A stretch of DNA of 64,000 nucleotides, from assembly GCA_011799875.1 (NCBI GenBank), contig CM022301.1:12233570-12297569 (forward strand). The letters are read 5' to 3'. Below the pieces are notes generated by a model. It was not told where the DNA came from, did not search any database, and saw only the letters and a program-made list of their open reading frames with translations. This document shows positions 1 through 11,603 of the stretch, one piece after another. Numbering within the stretch: position 1 is the first letter of the stretch; every line of letters starts with the position of its first letter. Both the position numbers and the translations under genes were made by a program. The stretch is from Thinopyrum elongatum (Eukaryota; Streptophyta; Magnoliopsida; Poales; Poaceae).

Positions 1-153
1 GTCAAACGTTCATAACGTCTGCCTATGCTCCTGCAATAGGTCCGTCACCTAGCGGTGCATCAAGGACATAATTCTTCTGTGCAGCAATGAGGATAATCCT
101 CAGATCACGGATCCAATCCGTATCATTGCTACTAACATCTTTCAATTTAGTTT
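1..153 (-). pseudogene. Copia gag fragment (partial, antisense)
   Basis: Read on the minus strand, these bases encode a stretch containing DWIRDLRIILIAAQKNYVLD, which I recognise as the N-terminal gag portion of Triticeae Copia polyproteins. An in-frame stop follows shortly after (GCATAG), so the copy is broken. It runs off the left edge of the window and joins the TNP2 gene of CACTA-1 at about 150-158, so a Copia element probably inserted into, or recombined with, CACTA-1 here. The family call rests on recalled resemblance, not on a search. Confidence 0.55.
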
Positions 154-3100
154 TATGTGGCTGAGGCAAACAAGCAGAATGGTTTTATGTGTTGTCCATG
201 CCCTATCTGTGGGAATACGAAGTCTTACTCTGACTCAAAAATCCTTCACATCCACCTGCTTGAGAAGGGTTTCATGCCACACTATAATGTTAGGACCAAG
301 CACGGAGAAAGAGGGGTTATGATGGAAGACTGCGAAGAAGAAGAGGATGATGACAACTATGTGCCCCCTGAATACGGTGATGCTGCAACGGGGGAAACTG
401 AAGATCAAGAGGAACCAGACGATGTGCCCGATGATGATCTTCGCCGGGTCATTGTTGATGCAAAGAGACAATGCGAAAGTGAAAAGGAAAAGTTGAAGTT
501 CGATCGCATGTTAGAGGATCACAAAAAAGGGTTGTACCCAAATTGCGAAGATGGCAACACAAAGCTCGGTACCACACTGGAATTGCTGCAGTGGAAGGCA
601 GATAATGGTGTATCTGACAACGGATTTGAGAAGCTACTGAAAATATTGAAGAAGAAGCTTCCAAAGGATAACGAATTGCCCGACAGTATGTACGGAGCAA
701 AGAAGGTTCTATGCCCTCTAGGATTGGAGGTGCAGAAGATACATGCATGCCCTAATGACTGCATCCTCTACCGCGGTGCGTACGAGGATTTGAACACATG
801 CCCGGTATGCGGTGCATTGCGGTATAAGATCAGACGAGATGACCCTGGTGATGTTGACGGCGAGCGCCCCAGGAAGAGGGTTCCTGCCAAGGTGATGTGG
901 TATGCTCCTATAATACCACGGTTGAAACGTCTGTTCAGAAACAAAGAGCATGCCAAGTTGATGTGATGGCACAAAGAGGACCGTAAGAAAGACGGAAAGT
1001 TGAGAGCACCCGCTGACGGGTCGCAGTGGAGAAAAATCGAGAGAAAGTGGGGGGACTTTGCAGGTGACGCAAGGAACGTATGGTTTGGTTTAAGCGCGGA
1101 TAGCATTAATCCTTTTGGGGAGCAGAACAACAATCATAGCACCTGGCCCGTGACTCTATGTATCTATAACCTTCCTCCTTGGCTGTGCATGAAGCGGAAG
1201 TTCATTATGATGCCAGTTCTCATCCAAGGCCCTAAGCAACCCAGCAACGACATTGATGTGTACCTAAGGCCATTAGTTGAAGAACTTTTATAGCTGTGGA
1301 ATGGAAAAGGTGTACGTGTGTGGGATGAGCAAGACCAGCAGGAATTTGACCTACATGCATTGTTGTTTGTAACCATCAATGATTGGCCTGCTCTCAGTAA
1401 TCTTTCAGGACAGACAAACAAGGGATACCACGCATGCATGCACTGTTTAGATGACACCGAAAGTATATATTTGGGCAAATGCAGGAAGAATGTGTACATG
1501 GGGCATCGTCGATTTCTTCCGACCAACCATCAATGTCGAAAGAAAGGCAAGCATTTCAAAGGTGAGGCAGATCACCGGAGGAAGCCCGCCATCCGTACTG
1601 GTGATCACATACTTGCTATGGTCAATGATTTACAAGTAATCTTTGGAAAGGGTCCCGACGGACTATCTGTTCTGAATGACGCTGAGGGACGCGCACCCTT
1701 GTGGAAGAAGAAATCTATATTTTGGGACCTACCCTATTGGAAAGACCTAGAGGTCCACTCTGCAATCGACGTGATGCACGTGACGAAGAATCTTTGCGTG
1801 AACCTGCTAGGCTTCTTGGGTATGGGAAGACAAAAGATACACCGGAGGCACGGGAGGACCAGCAACGTGTGCACGAAAAAGACGGCATGCCTCCAAAGCA
1901 GTATGAAGGTCCTGCCAGCTACGCTCTTACCAAAGAAGAGAAAGAAATCTTCTTTGAATGCCTGCTCAGTATGAAGGTCCCGTCTGGCTTCTCGTCCAAT
2001 ATAAAGGGAATATTAAATATCCCAGAGAAAAAATTCCAGAACCTAAAGTCTCATGACTGCCACGTGATTATGACACAACTGCTTCCGGTTGCATTGAGGG
2101 GGCTTCTACCGGAAAACGTTCGACTAGCCATTGTGAAGCTATGTGCATTCCTCAATGCAATCTCTCAAAAGGTGATCGATCCAGAAATCCTACCAAGGTT
2201 AAGGAGTGATTTGGTGCAATGTCTTGTCAGTTTCGAGCTGGTGTTCCCACCATCCTTCTTCAATATCATGACGCACGTCCTAGTTCATCTAGTCGACGAG
2301 ATTGCCATTCTGGGCCCTGTATTTCTACACAATATGTTCCCCTTTGAGAGGTTCATGGGAGTCTTAAAGAAATATGTTCGTAACCGTGCTAGGCCAGAAG
2401 GAAGCATCTCCACGGGGCATCGAACAGAGGAGGTCATTGGGTTTTGTGTTGACTTCATTCCTGACCTTAAGAAGATTGGTCTCCCTCAATCGCGGTATGA
2501 GGGAAGACTGACTGGGAAAGGCACCCTAGGAGCGGACTCAATAATATGTAGGGACATGCATTCTTGGTCTCAAGCACACTACACAGTTCTACATAATTCT
2601 ACCTTGGTGACCCCGTATGTCAATGAACACAAGAATATTCTGCGCTCCAAACACCCGGAGCAGTGTGACGACTGGATTACATGTGAACACATCAGGACTT
2701 TTGGCAGTTGGTTGCAAACACGTCTCATGGGTGACAACACTGTTTCTGATGAGCTGTACTCGTTGGCAAGGGGACCATCTTCGACAGTATTGACTTACAA
2801 AGGGTACGAGATAAATGGGAATACATTTTACACGATCGCCCAAGATCAAAAGAGCACCAACCAAAACAGCGGTGTCCGCTTTGATGCAGCAACCAAGAGG
2901 GGAAAGGACACATATTATGGTTACATAGTGGACATATGGGAATTTGACTATGCACATAATTTTAAGGTCCCTTTGTTTCAGTGCAAATGGGTCAATCTGT
3001 CAGGAGGCGGGGTGCAGGTAGACCCACAGTACGGAATGACAACAGTGGATCTGAACAATTTTGGGTACACAGACGAACCATTCGTCCTAGCCAATGATGT

Positions 3101-3380
3101 GGCGCAGGTTTTCTATGTGAAGGACATGTCTACCAAACCGAGAAAAAGAAAAGATAAGGAAGCGAATACATCATACGATGAGCCAAAGCGCCACATAGTT
3201 CTTTCAGGAAAAAGAGACATCGTGGGATTGGAGGGCAAGACAGACATGTCTGAAGATTATGAAAAGTTTCATGAAATTCCTCCCTTCAAAGTCAAGGCTG
3301 ACCGAAGCACCCTGTTAAATGATGAAGATTATCCATGGTTACGGCGCAATAAGCAAAGGACACAAGCGAAGAAAAAGTGA
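154..3380 (+). pseudogene. TNP2-like CACTA transposase (pseudogene)
   Basis: Transposase of the TNP2 / Transposase_21 family, the enzyme that cuts and joins CACTA ends. The frame starting near 154 has the early Cys-rich segment (CCPCPICGN), the conserved WYAPIIPRLKRLF block, and, near 1740-1800, the IDVMHVTKNLCVN block. From about 1820 the reading frame changes and continues to 3380 through a DUF4218-like region (LPVALRGLLPENVR ... FERFMGVLKKYVRNR) and a DUF4216-like region (YYGYIVDIWE ... DVAQVFYVKDM), ending in a Lys-rich tail. Lesions: TGA at 964-966 where the family has Arg, TAG at 1291-1293, and a frameshift near 1818-1824. The N-terminal transposase-associated domain is missing because the Copia fragment abuts. 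Not functional as written. Confidence 0.9.
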
Positions 3381-3452
3381 AGGCTTTCTCTCCACAACTA
3401 TTATGATGATGCCTTTGATCTAGAATATCACTGCAGTTACATGTGAAGAAAT

Positions 3453-4670
3453 GAAATGCCTTTTGTAACAGATGAGTTTCCATCCGAAACCCTGATACTT
3501 CGAAAGAGATTGTCCGTTTTGTACACGAAGTGCATCCATTTTTTGCCGTAACCCTCTAAACTTTTTAGCACATGCTATAAGGGTGAAATGATGATACCAT
3601 GCCAACTTTCAACCTTTTCACAGTTCATTTGAAGTGCTTTTCAATTTCAGGGTCATTTAGCTCAAAAAAATCAGTAAATGCGTGAAAAATACCAAATGAA
3701 GTCAGAAAGGGTTGAAAATTGATGATGTGGCTTTGAATGGTGCATTTTGAACACACAAAAAGTCTGGAGTTCAAATAAGTTCAAAAAAATGAAATCCCTT
3801 TATAACGGATGAGTTTCCGTCAGAAACCCTGATACTTCGAAAGAGATTGTCCGTTTTGTATAAGAAGTGCATCCAGTTTTTTCGTAACCCTCTCAACTTT
3901 TTAGCACATGCTATGTGTGTGAAATGATGATACCATGCCAACTTTCAACCTTTTCACAGTTCATTTGAAGTGCTTTTCAATTTCAGGGTCATTTAGCTAA
4001 AAAAAAAATCAGTAAATGCATGAAAAATACCAAATGAAGTCAGAAAGGGTTGAAAATTGATGATGTGGCTCTGAATGGTGCATTTTGAACACACAAAAAG
4101 TCTGGAGTTCAAAAAAATGAAATCCCTTTGTAACAGATGAGTTTTCGTCCGAAACCCTGATACTTCGAAAGAGATTGTCCATTTTGTACACGAATTGCAT
4201 CCAGTTTTTGCCATAACCCTCTCAACTTTTTAGCACATGCTATGTGGGTGAAATGATGATACCATGCCAACTTTCAACCTTTTCATAGTTCATTTGAAGT
4301 GCTTTTCAATTTCAGGGTCATTTAGCTCAAAAAAATCAGTAAATGCATGAAAAATACCAAATGAAGTCAGAAAGGGTTGAAAATTGATGATGTGGCTTTG
4401 AATGGTGCATTTTGAACACACAAAAAGTCTGGAGTTCAAATAAGTTCAAAAAAATGAAATCCCTTTGTAACAGATGAGTTTTCGTCCGGAACACTAATAC
4501 TTCGAAAGAGATTGTTCATTTTCTACACGTAGTGCATCCAGTTTTTGCCGTAACCCTCTCAACTTTTGAGCACATGCTATGTGGGTGAAATGATGATACC
4601 ATGCCAACTTTCAACCTTTTCACAGTTCATTTGAAGTGCTTTTCAATTTCAGGGTCATTTAGCTCAAAGA
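3453..4670 (+). repeat. 338-bp tandem repeat array, about 3.6 copies
   Basis: Directly repeated units start at 3453, 3791, 4119 and 4456 (spacings 338, 328 and 337), each opening with GAAATSCCTTT and containing CGAAAGAGATTGTCC, a run around TTTTTAGCACATGCTAT and GTCAGAAAGGGTTGAAAATT. The last copy breaks off near 4670. The array lies directly 3' of the transposase gene inside CACTA-1. No reading frame is maintained through it. Long internal tandem repeats are common in large Triticeae CACTA elements. Confidence 0.9.
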
Positions 4671-5540
4671 ATGAACTAATAGCAAAAAGAATGAACTAGA
4701 ATTTTTTTATGAAACTCTAATAGCAAAAGGAATCAACTAAAAAAATCAATTAAAATATTCTGTTGTGATCAACTAAAACAAAACTATAATATTCTTCAAT
4801 AGCAAAAAGAATCAACTAAAAAGCTTTTATAAAACTCTAATAGCAAAAGGAATCAACTAAAAACATTTTATAAACTTCTAGTATTTTTGAAACTAAAATT
4901 ATAAAAAATGTATGCAACTAAAATTATCAAAGTATTTTTTGTTCAAAACATTAATAGCAAAAAGAATTATCATAAAGAATTTTTTTGTTAGAAACTTTAA
5001 TAGCAAAAAGAATTATCATAAAGAATTTTTTTTGTTAGAAACTAAAATAACAAAATCTGTTTTTGAATATAATGATAAAACACAGTAATATTAAATAGCA
5101 GGAAAAAGAATCACTCAAAAATCTATTTTTATAGTAAAGTTATTCACAAACTAGTGATTCACACAAATTTCAAAGAATTTAAATTTAAACTATTCAAATT
5201 TAAAAACTAATGGCACTAACAGAAAGTTTATAATTTTTGTGACCTAACAGCAAAAAGAATTAAAAAAATAAAGCAAAAAACAAAAGAAAATAAATAATGC
5301 AAAAAACAAAACAAAAAAACTGGAAAAAAAATGCCACCTACTGGGCCACCACGGCCTGAATACGACTAGAAACCCAACCAGCCAGGTGGGCCAGGATTCA
5401 GGCCCGCAGGTGGCCCAATAGGCCCACAGGCATATACAGAGAGGTTAGGCCCGTAAGCCTGCTTTAGAGAGGAGCTCGAAGGCTCAGGCGCACCGCGCCT
5501 TTTAAACAGGTGCGCCTCTCTCTCATCTAGCGAGGTGGGA
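4671..5540. other. CACTA-1 AT-rich spacer, then GC-richer promoter-proximal DNA
   Basis: From 4671 to about 5330 the sequence is very AT-rich and repeats the short phrase AATAGCAAAAAGAAT with variations. No open frame of interest is visible. From 5335 to 5540 composition shifts to GC-rich with phrases such as GGCCCACAGGC, leading into the palindrome array. I see no gene here. Confidence 0.6.
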
Positions 5541-5570
5541 CTAAACTCCGACCAAGCCGCTGTGCAAGCC

Positions 5571-5809
5571 CATTGGTCCCGGTTGGTGGCACGAACCGGG
5601 ACCAATGCCCACCTTTGGTCCCGGTTCGTGGCACCAACCGGGACCAATGCCACCCTTTGGTCCCGGTTCGTGCCACCAACCGGGACCAAAGGTCTCTGCT
5701 TCCCGCCCTTTGGGCTGACGAAAAAAAACCTTTGGTCCCGGTTGGTGGCACGAACCGGGACCAAAGGGTGGCATTGGTGACGGTTCGTCCCACAAACCGG
5801 GACCAAAGG
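5571..5809. repeat. Internal array of five terminal-type palindromes
   Basis: Five units of about 34 bp, each an inverted repeat of TTTGGTCCCGGTT and AACCGGGACCAA around about 8 bp (GGTGGCACG or CGTGGCACC), lie at about 5571-5608, 5613-5650, 5655-5692, 5730-5767 and 5773-5809. The same CCCGGTT/AACCGGG palindromes stand at the 3' end of this element (11975-12150) and at the end of CACTA-2 (39800-39965). In En/Spm the TNPA protein binds short subterminal repeats. By analogy these may be binding sites, here internal and just upstream of a TATA box. Confidence 0.85.
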
Positions 5810-5810
5810 T

Positions 5811-5830
5811 GTGGGTATATAACCCCACAC
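5811..5830 (+). promoter_or_regulatory. TATA box for the second CACTA-1 gene
   Basis: TATATAA at 5816-5822 sits inside a short palindrome (GTGTGGG ... CCCCACAC) directly after the five-unit array and before a C-rich leader. It lies about 2 kb upstream of the first recognised coding exon of the second gene, consistent with a long 5' intron. Promoter function is inferred from position. Confidence 0.55.
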
Positions 5831-6494
5831 TTAGAGAAATTTCCCCCCACCCCGCCATTCTTCTCTGAACGCCGCCAGGCTGCCCCTGCTTCCTCAACAC
5901 CGTCGCCGCCCCGTGGTCGCCGTCGCCGTCGCCGCCCGCTCCTCGACGCCGTCGCCGCCCGCGCCCCTGCCCTGCCCCGACGCGCCGCCCGGCCCATGCC
6001 CCCTGCCTCGACATACGCCGGCCGCCTCGTGCCCCTGCCCCGACGCCGCCCCGCGCCCCCGGCCTGCCCCGACCACGCCGCACCTCTCCCGGCCTCCTCC
6101 TCTCTGTTTTTGTTTTTTTAATATGATGATTTTTTTGTTCATAGAAGATATATATGTAGTGTATATGATGATATGTATGTGTATATATGATGATATGTCC
6201 TGTTTTTTCATTTTTTTTGTTCATATAATTTTTTTTGTCAATTGATGTATGCTTTTTTTGTTCATAGAAAGTTTTGTGTTCATAGAAAGTTTTTTGTCAA
6301 TTGATGTATATGTTCATATATATGTGCATTTTTAGAAAAAAAATTGTGTATGTATGTTCATATATGCAAAAGTTACATTTAAGAAAAAAAGAAAATATAT
6401 GTATTATGTTCATATGCAAAGAATATGCAAAAGTTAGAATTTTTTTTTGTAGTAGATGATGATATATGAAAACTTGGTCAATTTTTTTGTACTA

Positions 6495-6527
<33 letters not shown>

Positions 6528-6965
6528 ATGATGATGATATGAAAACTTGGTCAATTTTTTCTGTTATAGATGTTTGAATGTATTAAAAGTTTGTCATATT
6601 GAAAAAAGTTTGAATGTTGCATATTTCACGATGCAACATTTGATCCAATGTAACTAGATGCAATAATTTTGATCATATGTCAAAGTTTGAATTTTGACAT
6701 ATGCAACATTTGATCATATATCAAAGTTTGATCATATGTCAAAGTTTGAATTTTGACATATGTAATATTTGATCATATGTCAAAGTTTGATCATATATGT
6801 CAAAGTTTGAATTTTGACATATGCAACATTTAATAAGGGATTTATCAAGAATGCCTCTATTAATAAGAGATTTATCAAGAATGCCCCCATTATGGATGTG
6901 CATAATTAAGTTGATCCATATTTTTCCTGATCTCATCTACGCTTCTATATGTGCACGTTCTCTTG

Positions 6966-7270
6966 TGTCAAAGTATTGAAGAAATCCATGGTTTCATAAT
7001 TAGCCGGAAGTAACAGGCGCATGATGGTACAAAAGTTTCCAAAGTTGTTTTGGAACGGAGTCCTGATAGGATAATTCGCTTTTTGGTACGAAGTTCAGCA
7101 AAGGCCTTCCAAATAGCGATATTCGGAAGGCTCTTGCTGAACTTCATACCAAAAAGCGAATTATCTTATCCGGGACTCCGTTCCAAAACAACTTTGGAGA
7201 ACTTCGTACCATCATGCGCCTGTTACTTCCGGCTAATGATGAAGCCATGGTTTTCTTGAATCCTTTGACA
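6966..7270. repeat. Long inverted repeat (hairpin), arms about 145 bp, loop 14 nt
   Basis: The left arm (6966-7110) and the reverse complement of the right arm (7125-7270) match closely over their whole length, from TGTCAAAG/CTTTGACA at the outer ends to GGCCTTCC/GGAAGG at the loop (7111-7124). Examples of paired blocks are AGCCGGAAGTAACAGGCGCA with its complement near 7213-7235 and TTGTTTTGGAACGGAGTCC with its complement near 7170-7190. A few mismatches and small bulges exist. It lies in the putative 5' intron of the second CACTA-1 gene. If transcribed it would fold into a long near-perfect double-stranded RNA. Confidence 0.9.
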
Positions 7271-7554
7271 CTAGACAACGTGACATATAGAAGGGTAGAT
7301 GAGATCAAGAAAAATATGGACCATTTTCTGCACATCCAGAATGGCGCCATTTTGTTAAATCCCTTAAAGGTTAAGAGAATCCCTTGTTTGACATTCATGA
7401 GAGAGGCGGTCCGGACGTCGGACATTCATGAGAGAGGCGGTCCGGTCCGGTCACCGGACATGTCATGTGATAGGTAGTATTTTTTTGTTCATAGAAAACT
7501 CCAGTAACTCTTCAACATGAGGGGGGACGTCAATCAACCCCCTCTCGCCCGACC

Positions 7555-7735
7555 AAACCCTAGAAGCGTCGAGGCCACCCCAAACCCTAGAAGCGTTGTC
7601 GAGGCCACCCCAAACCCTAGAAGCGTCGAGGCCACCCAAATTTACCAAGTTAAAAGAGCGTTGTCGAGGCCACCCCAAACCCTAGAAGCGTTGTCGAGGC
7701 CACCCCAAACAGTAGAAGCGTCGAGGCCACTAATA
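7555..7735. repeat. Minisatellite of 27-30 bp units
   Basis: About five repeats of a unit containing CCAAACCCTAGAAGCGT and CGAGGCCACC, with one unit interrupted by a short unique piece near 7638-7655. Units differ by a TGT triplet. Each unit holds AAACCCTA, identical to the plant telo-box core. It lies in the presumed 5' intron of the second CACTA-1 gene. Confidence 0.8.
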
Positions 7736-7836
7736 TGATCCCTTGTTGTGATATTAGCTAGGTCTATGTTTGCCACTAATATATCCATCTCTCATGTTTG
7801 TATATTGCCATGTTGTAATATATATTTGCAGAAACT

Positions 7837-10800
7837 ATGGAGCAAAGAGACTTGGAATAAGAACAGTTGTTGGGGGATATAATCCTCGGCGGAGGTGATG
7901 TCTTGTCGTTTCTCAACGACACCTATGGTCAGGAAGGAGAGGATGACGGCTCCGGTGATCGAACAATGGAGGAGGAAGGACATGATCATGATGGCTCCGG
8001 TGACCGAATGGCGGAGGAAGAAGGAGACCATGATGACGGCTCCGGCGACCGAACGGAGGAGGGAGCTGTTGCAAAGTCCGGCGAGGTATATATATTAATT
8101 AAGCCTGTGCTGACTAATTGATGCATTAATTGTTTTGGTATGTACATATATTAACACTTCTTTCTTCTTTTATAGCCCTCCAGATCGAGCCAAACTTCTG
8201 TAATGAGACGAGGCCCGAAGAAAAGGTTGCGCCAGGATGAAAGGTTCACGATGACAGAACTCGCGGACGATGGCCAACCGATTGAACCCAAGCGGACCAA
8301 GGACGCATTTGTTGCTCAGTGCGGAGCTATTGTTAGGGACATCATCCCGATCAGCATCCGGAAATGGAATAAGCCGGCTAAGGACGACCCTGAAGTTTCT
8401 TATGTCACCGATAGACAGAAAGATGATCTTTGGACCTCATTGACGGCAAATTTCACCCTACCGCCAGAGGAGGATCTGAATACGCCAGTTATAGAGCCAA
8501 AGGTCAAGGCGTGTGCTCTTAAGAAGATGGCAGATCTATTCAGGAGGTGGAAGAAAGAGTTGAACACAAAGTTTGTCAACAAAGGGAGGACTCCAGATTT
8601 CACCGGCCGATATGAGAAGATAAGAGATCACTGGCCCGCATTTGTGGCCTATAAGACATCGGAGAAGGGCAAGAAAATGTCAGAGACAAACAAGATAAAT
8701 GCTGCAAAGAAGAAGTATCACCATCACACGGGGTCAGGTGGCTACCACAAAGCCCGGCCGTTGTGGGATAAAGCTGAGCAAGACCTGCTTGCTAAAGGGG
8801 TCCAACCAGCGACATTGAACTGGCCAGACCGTTCAAGGACTTGGTTCTTCGGGGTTGGGGGAACTTTGGACCCAGAAACAGGGGAGTGCCGTTGGACGGA
8901 CGAGCAACTTGCAATACCCGTCAAGAAGCTTCATGTTTATATCACCGCAGCGCAGCAAGGGACGTTCATTCCCGACAGAGAGAAGGACGAGCTGACTGAG
9001 GCCCTCGGGAATCCTGAGCACCCTGGACGAACACGAGGCACACCAGGCTCCGTTCCGTGGGTGGTTGGGTTTGCCGGCGCAGGCGGTTACAGAAGCCGGG
9101 AGAGAAAGAGGAAAGCGGAGCTGAGCGAAATGCAGAAGCTCAATGCAAGACTAGTAAAGCTAGAGGAACTTGCAGCTGCCGGCCAACCATCTCAGCGGCA
9201 CGAAGCTACCCCGCCATCTCAGCGGAGAAGCAGCGTGGCTTCCACGGAGCTCGTTCAGCCTGATTCCACGGCTCATCGCTACCCCGTGGATACTATCACG
9301 GAGGCTCAACTTTGCCAGCTTATGACGAAATGGCAGAACCTCACTTTGAAGGTGGCTGTCGGCTCTATTGCACCTCCTCAACCCGACGGAACTTTTCACT
9401 ACCGTCCGATTCCACATGGCTATGCTGTTATGACGGTGGATGAAATAATGGAGGGATTTGAGGAGCTCGAGCTTGACCACCCTACAGGTGAAGGGGAGAA
9501 TCAGCTGCTTTATGCTTTGAGGAGTACATGTCTATGGGGGAAGGAGTACATCAAGCTTCCAAACTGGACGCCTCCTCCTCCTCCTCCTCCGGCGAGTCAG
9601 GGCACTCCGCCTCCTTCTCCGCCTCCTCTGGCACGTGAGGGCACTCCGCCACCTTCTCCGCCTCCTCCGGCGCATGAGGGCACTCCGCCTCCTCCTCCGC
9701 CTCCTCCGGCGCGTCGGAGCACTCCGCCTCCTCCTCTGCCTCCTCCGACGCGTCGGAGCACTCCGCCTCCTCCTCCGCCTCATCAGCAACGGCGGAAGAG
9801 AGCCGCCGCCGCTCCGATGGCTAGTAGTACAAGCAGAGGCGGGAAGCAATTCAGATACGGTCCATCTCTCAAGCCTCTAAAAAAGTTACCATATGAGAGG
9901 ACCGACGAGGAAACCGCGAAAATCAGTGCTGCCGAAGTGCATGAACATTTTGCACGGAAACCTCCACCTCCGAAGGAGACGATAGATCCGGTGAAACTGA
10001 AGCGCACTATCGATGCCCTGAAGCGACCGCCACCGCCTCCGCCGCCATCCAACTATGAGCGCATTATTGAAATGACATATAAGGAGGCGGAGCGGTCGGG
10101 AAGTACTTGCAGTGATGCAAGGTTAGCAGAACGAAGAAGTGGGAAAAAAAATTCCCCAGCTTGGCGAACGGGCGAACCAATAGTGCCCCCCGCTCAAGGT
10201 GTCTAGCGATATCGTCGCTAATCAGCCGGGGATGGTGCCCGGTACCAATCCTGCTGATTACCTGAGCGATGATGTAGAGTTTGAAATAATGGAGGTGGAC
10301 GAATTCAGATACCAGTACGGGCAGCCTCTCGTCAAACCTGATCATCATCCTCCTCTAACAACGATGATGCGAAGATTCCATGAATGGTACATGAAAACCT
10401 GCAGCGAGTCTAGGAAGGATACTTTGACGCTGAGAATTAAAGAGGAGAACGACCTCGTTGGAATAGATCAGTTGTCTGTTGAATTTGACGAGTTATTCCA
10501 GTTATACAATCAAAAGGCCCTCGACAAAACACTCGTGACTTGCTACTGTCTGTAAGTACTACTTCTGTAATTAAGTCTCTATATATAGTTCAGCTCTTTC
10601 ATTGCATGTATATATAATTATCCTCACTATATTATGTAGATTGAAGATCGTCGAATGCAGAAAAGCACAAATTTATGACATTGGGTTCATTAACCCAAAT
10701 ATCATACATGAATGGACGGTTAAAAACAGAGTCACAGATACCGAGGATAACTTGCTACAATCGTTGCTTAAAAATCAAAACAAAGAGAAAATACTCTTTC

Positions 10801-11603
10801 CTTACAACTTCAAGTGAGTGTTACTATCTTGTGCATATTCGGTTTCCCTTACTCGAGGTTATAGTAATGTAATTGATGAGTTATGCATGCATGCGTGCGC
10901 AGGTTCCACTTTATTCTGCTAGAGATTAAGCTTGAGCGGGGAGTAGTAACCGTCTTAGACTCGAGACGAAAAGATCCCAGGAGTATGCATACATGACTGA
11001 AATGCTCCAGAAGTAAGTTCAATCGATCATTATCGCACCATATCGGCAACTTTGTTCATTTCCTGATATCAAGTAATTATTTTTTTGTCTGGCAGGGTTT
11101 GAAAAGAGTTCACCGGAATTGTTCCGGCACTGCCGAGAGAGCTGCGATTTACACACCCAAAAGTAAGTACTACTAGCTAGTTCCGCGCATCTCCCATTGA
11201 TTCTAGTTTCATCAATACCATTAATAATGCTTGATTATCAGTTTGATTGAACTCTGTTTCTCGTAAAGTGCTTGTGGCAGGAAGCCGGGAATGATTTTTG
11301 TGGATACTACGTTTGCGAGTTCATCTACAACGCGACGACCTCTAAGCGGGGCTACTCTGAAAACCAATATGAAGTGCGTAAGCAATAATATTCACAATTT
11401 TATTTTATTATCATCATTTGTGTTGAGTTTCATTCATATATATGTATTGACCCCCTTCTTCAAATTAGTTGTGGCAGATGAGGGATGAACTCCTACCACA
11501 TGATCGCATACGAGCAATTCAAGAGGAATTGGCGGGATTCTTTCTTGACCACGTCATAAATAAAGCCGGAGAATACCATATGGAATTTGACATTAGATGT
11601 TAG
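7837..11603 (+). pseudogene. CACTA-1 second gene: Ptta/TNPA-like region plus Ulp1-type protease region (pseudogene)
   Basis: Multi-exon gene with clean GT-AG introns. Exons: 7837-8085 (acidic repeats around DGSGDR), 8176-10551, 10640-10813, 10903-11011, 11096-11162, 11281-11373 and 11478-11603. Exon 2 carries a conserved domain like plant transposase Ptta/En/Spm (IPISIRKWNKP, RWKKELNTKF, DHWPAFVAYKTSEKGK), then a proline-rich low-complexity stretch (about 9560-9790). The last four exons resemble the Ulp1/SENP cysteine-protease core: FHFILLEI (His region), VLDSRRKD (Asp region) and DFCGYYVCEF (Cys region). Lesions: TAA at 7858-7860, a frameshift in an A-run near 10143-10150 followed by a stop near 10180, a 1-bp deletion near 10976, and TGA for Trp near 11100. 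The protease call is from motifs only. Confidence 0.8.

Larger units (their letters stand above)
5831..7830 (+). other. Leader and 5' intron of the second CACTA-1 gene
   Basis: 5831-6105 is a GC-rich leader (CGCCGTCGCCG-type runs). From about 6115 to 6960 the DNA is T-rich and includes a (GAT)n microsatellite at about 6493-6539 and several copies of TCAAAGTTTGAATTTTGACA around 6660-6830. A large inverted repeat (6966-7270) and a minisatellite (7555-7735) are listed separately. The stretch ends in a polypyrimidine-poor acceptor TATTTGCAG at 7822-7830. No protein is recognised. The exact 5' splice donor is not clear to me. Confidence 0.5.
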
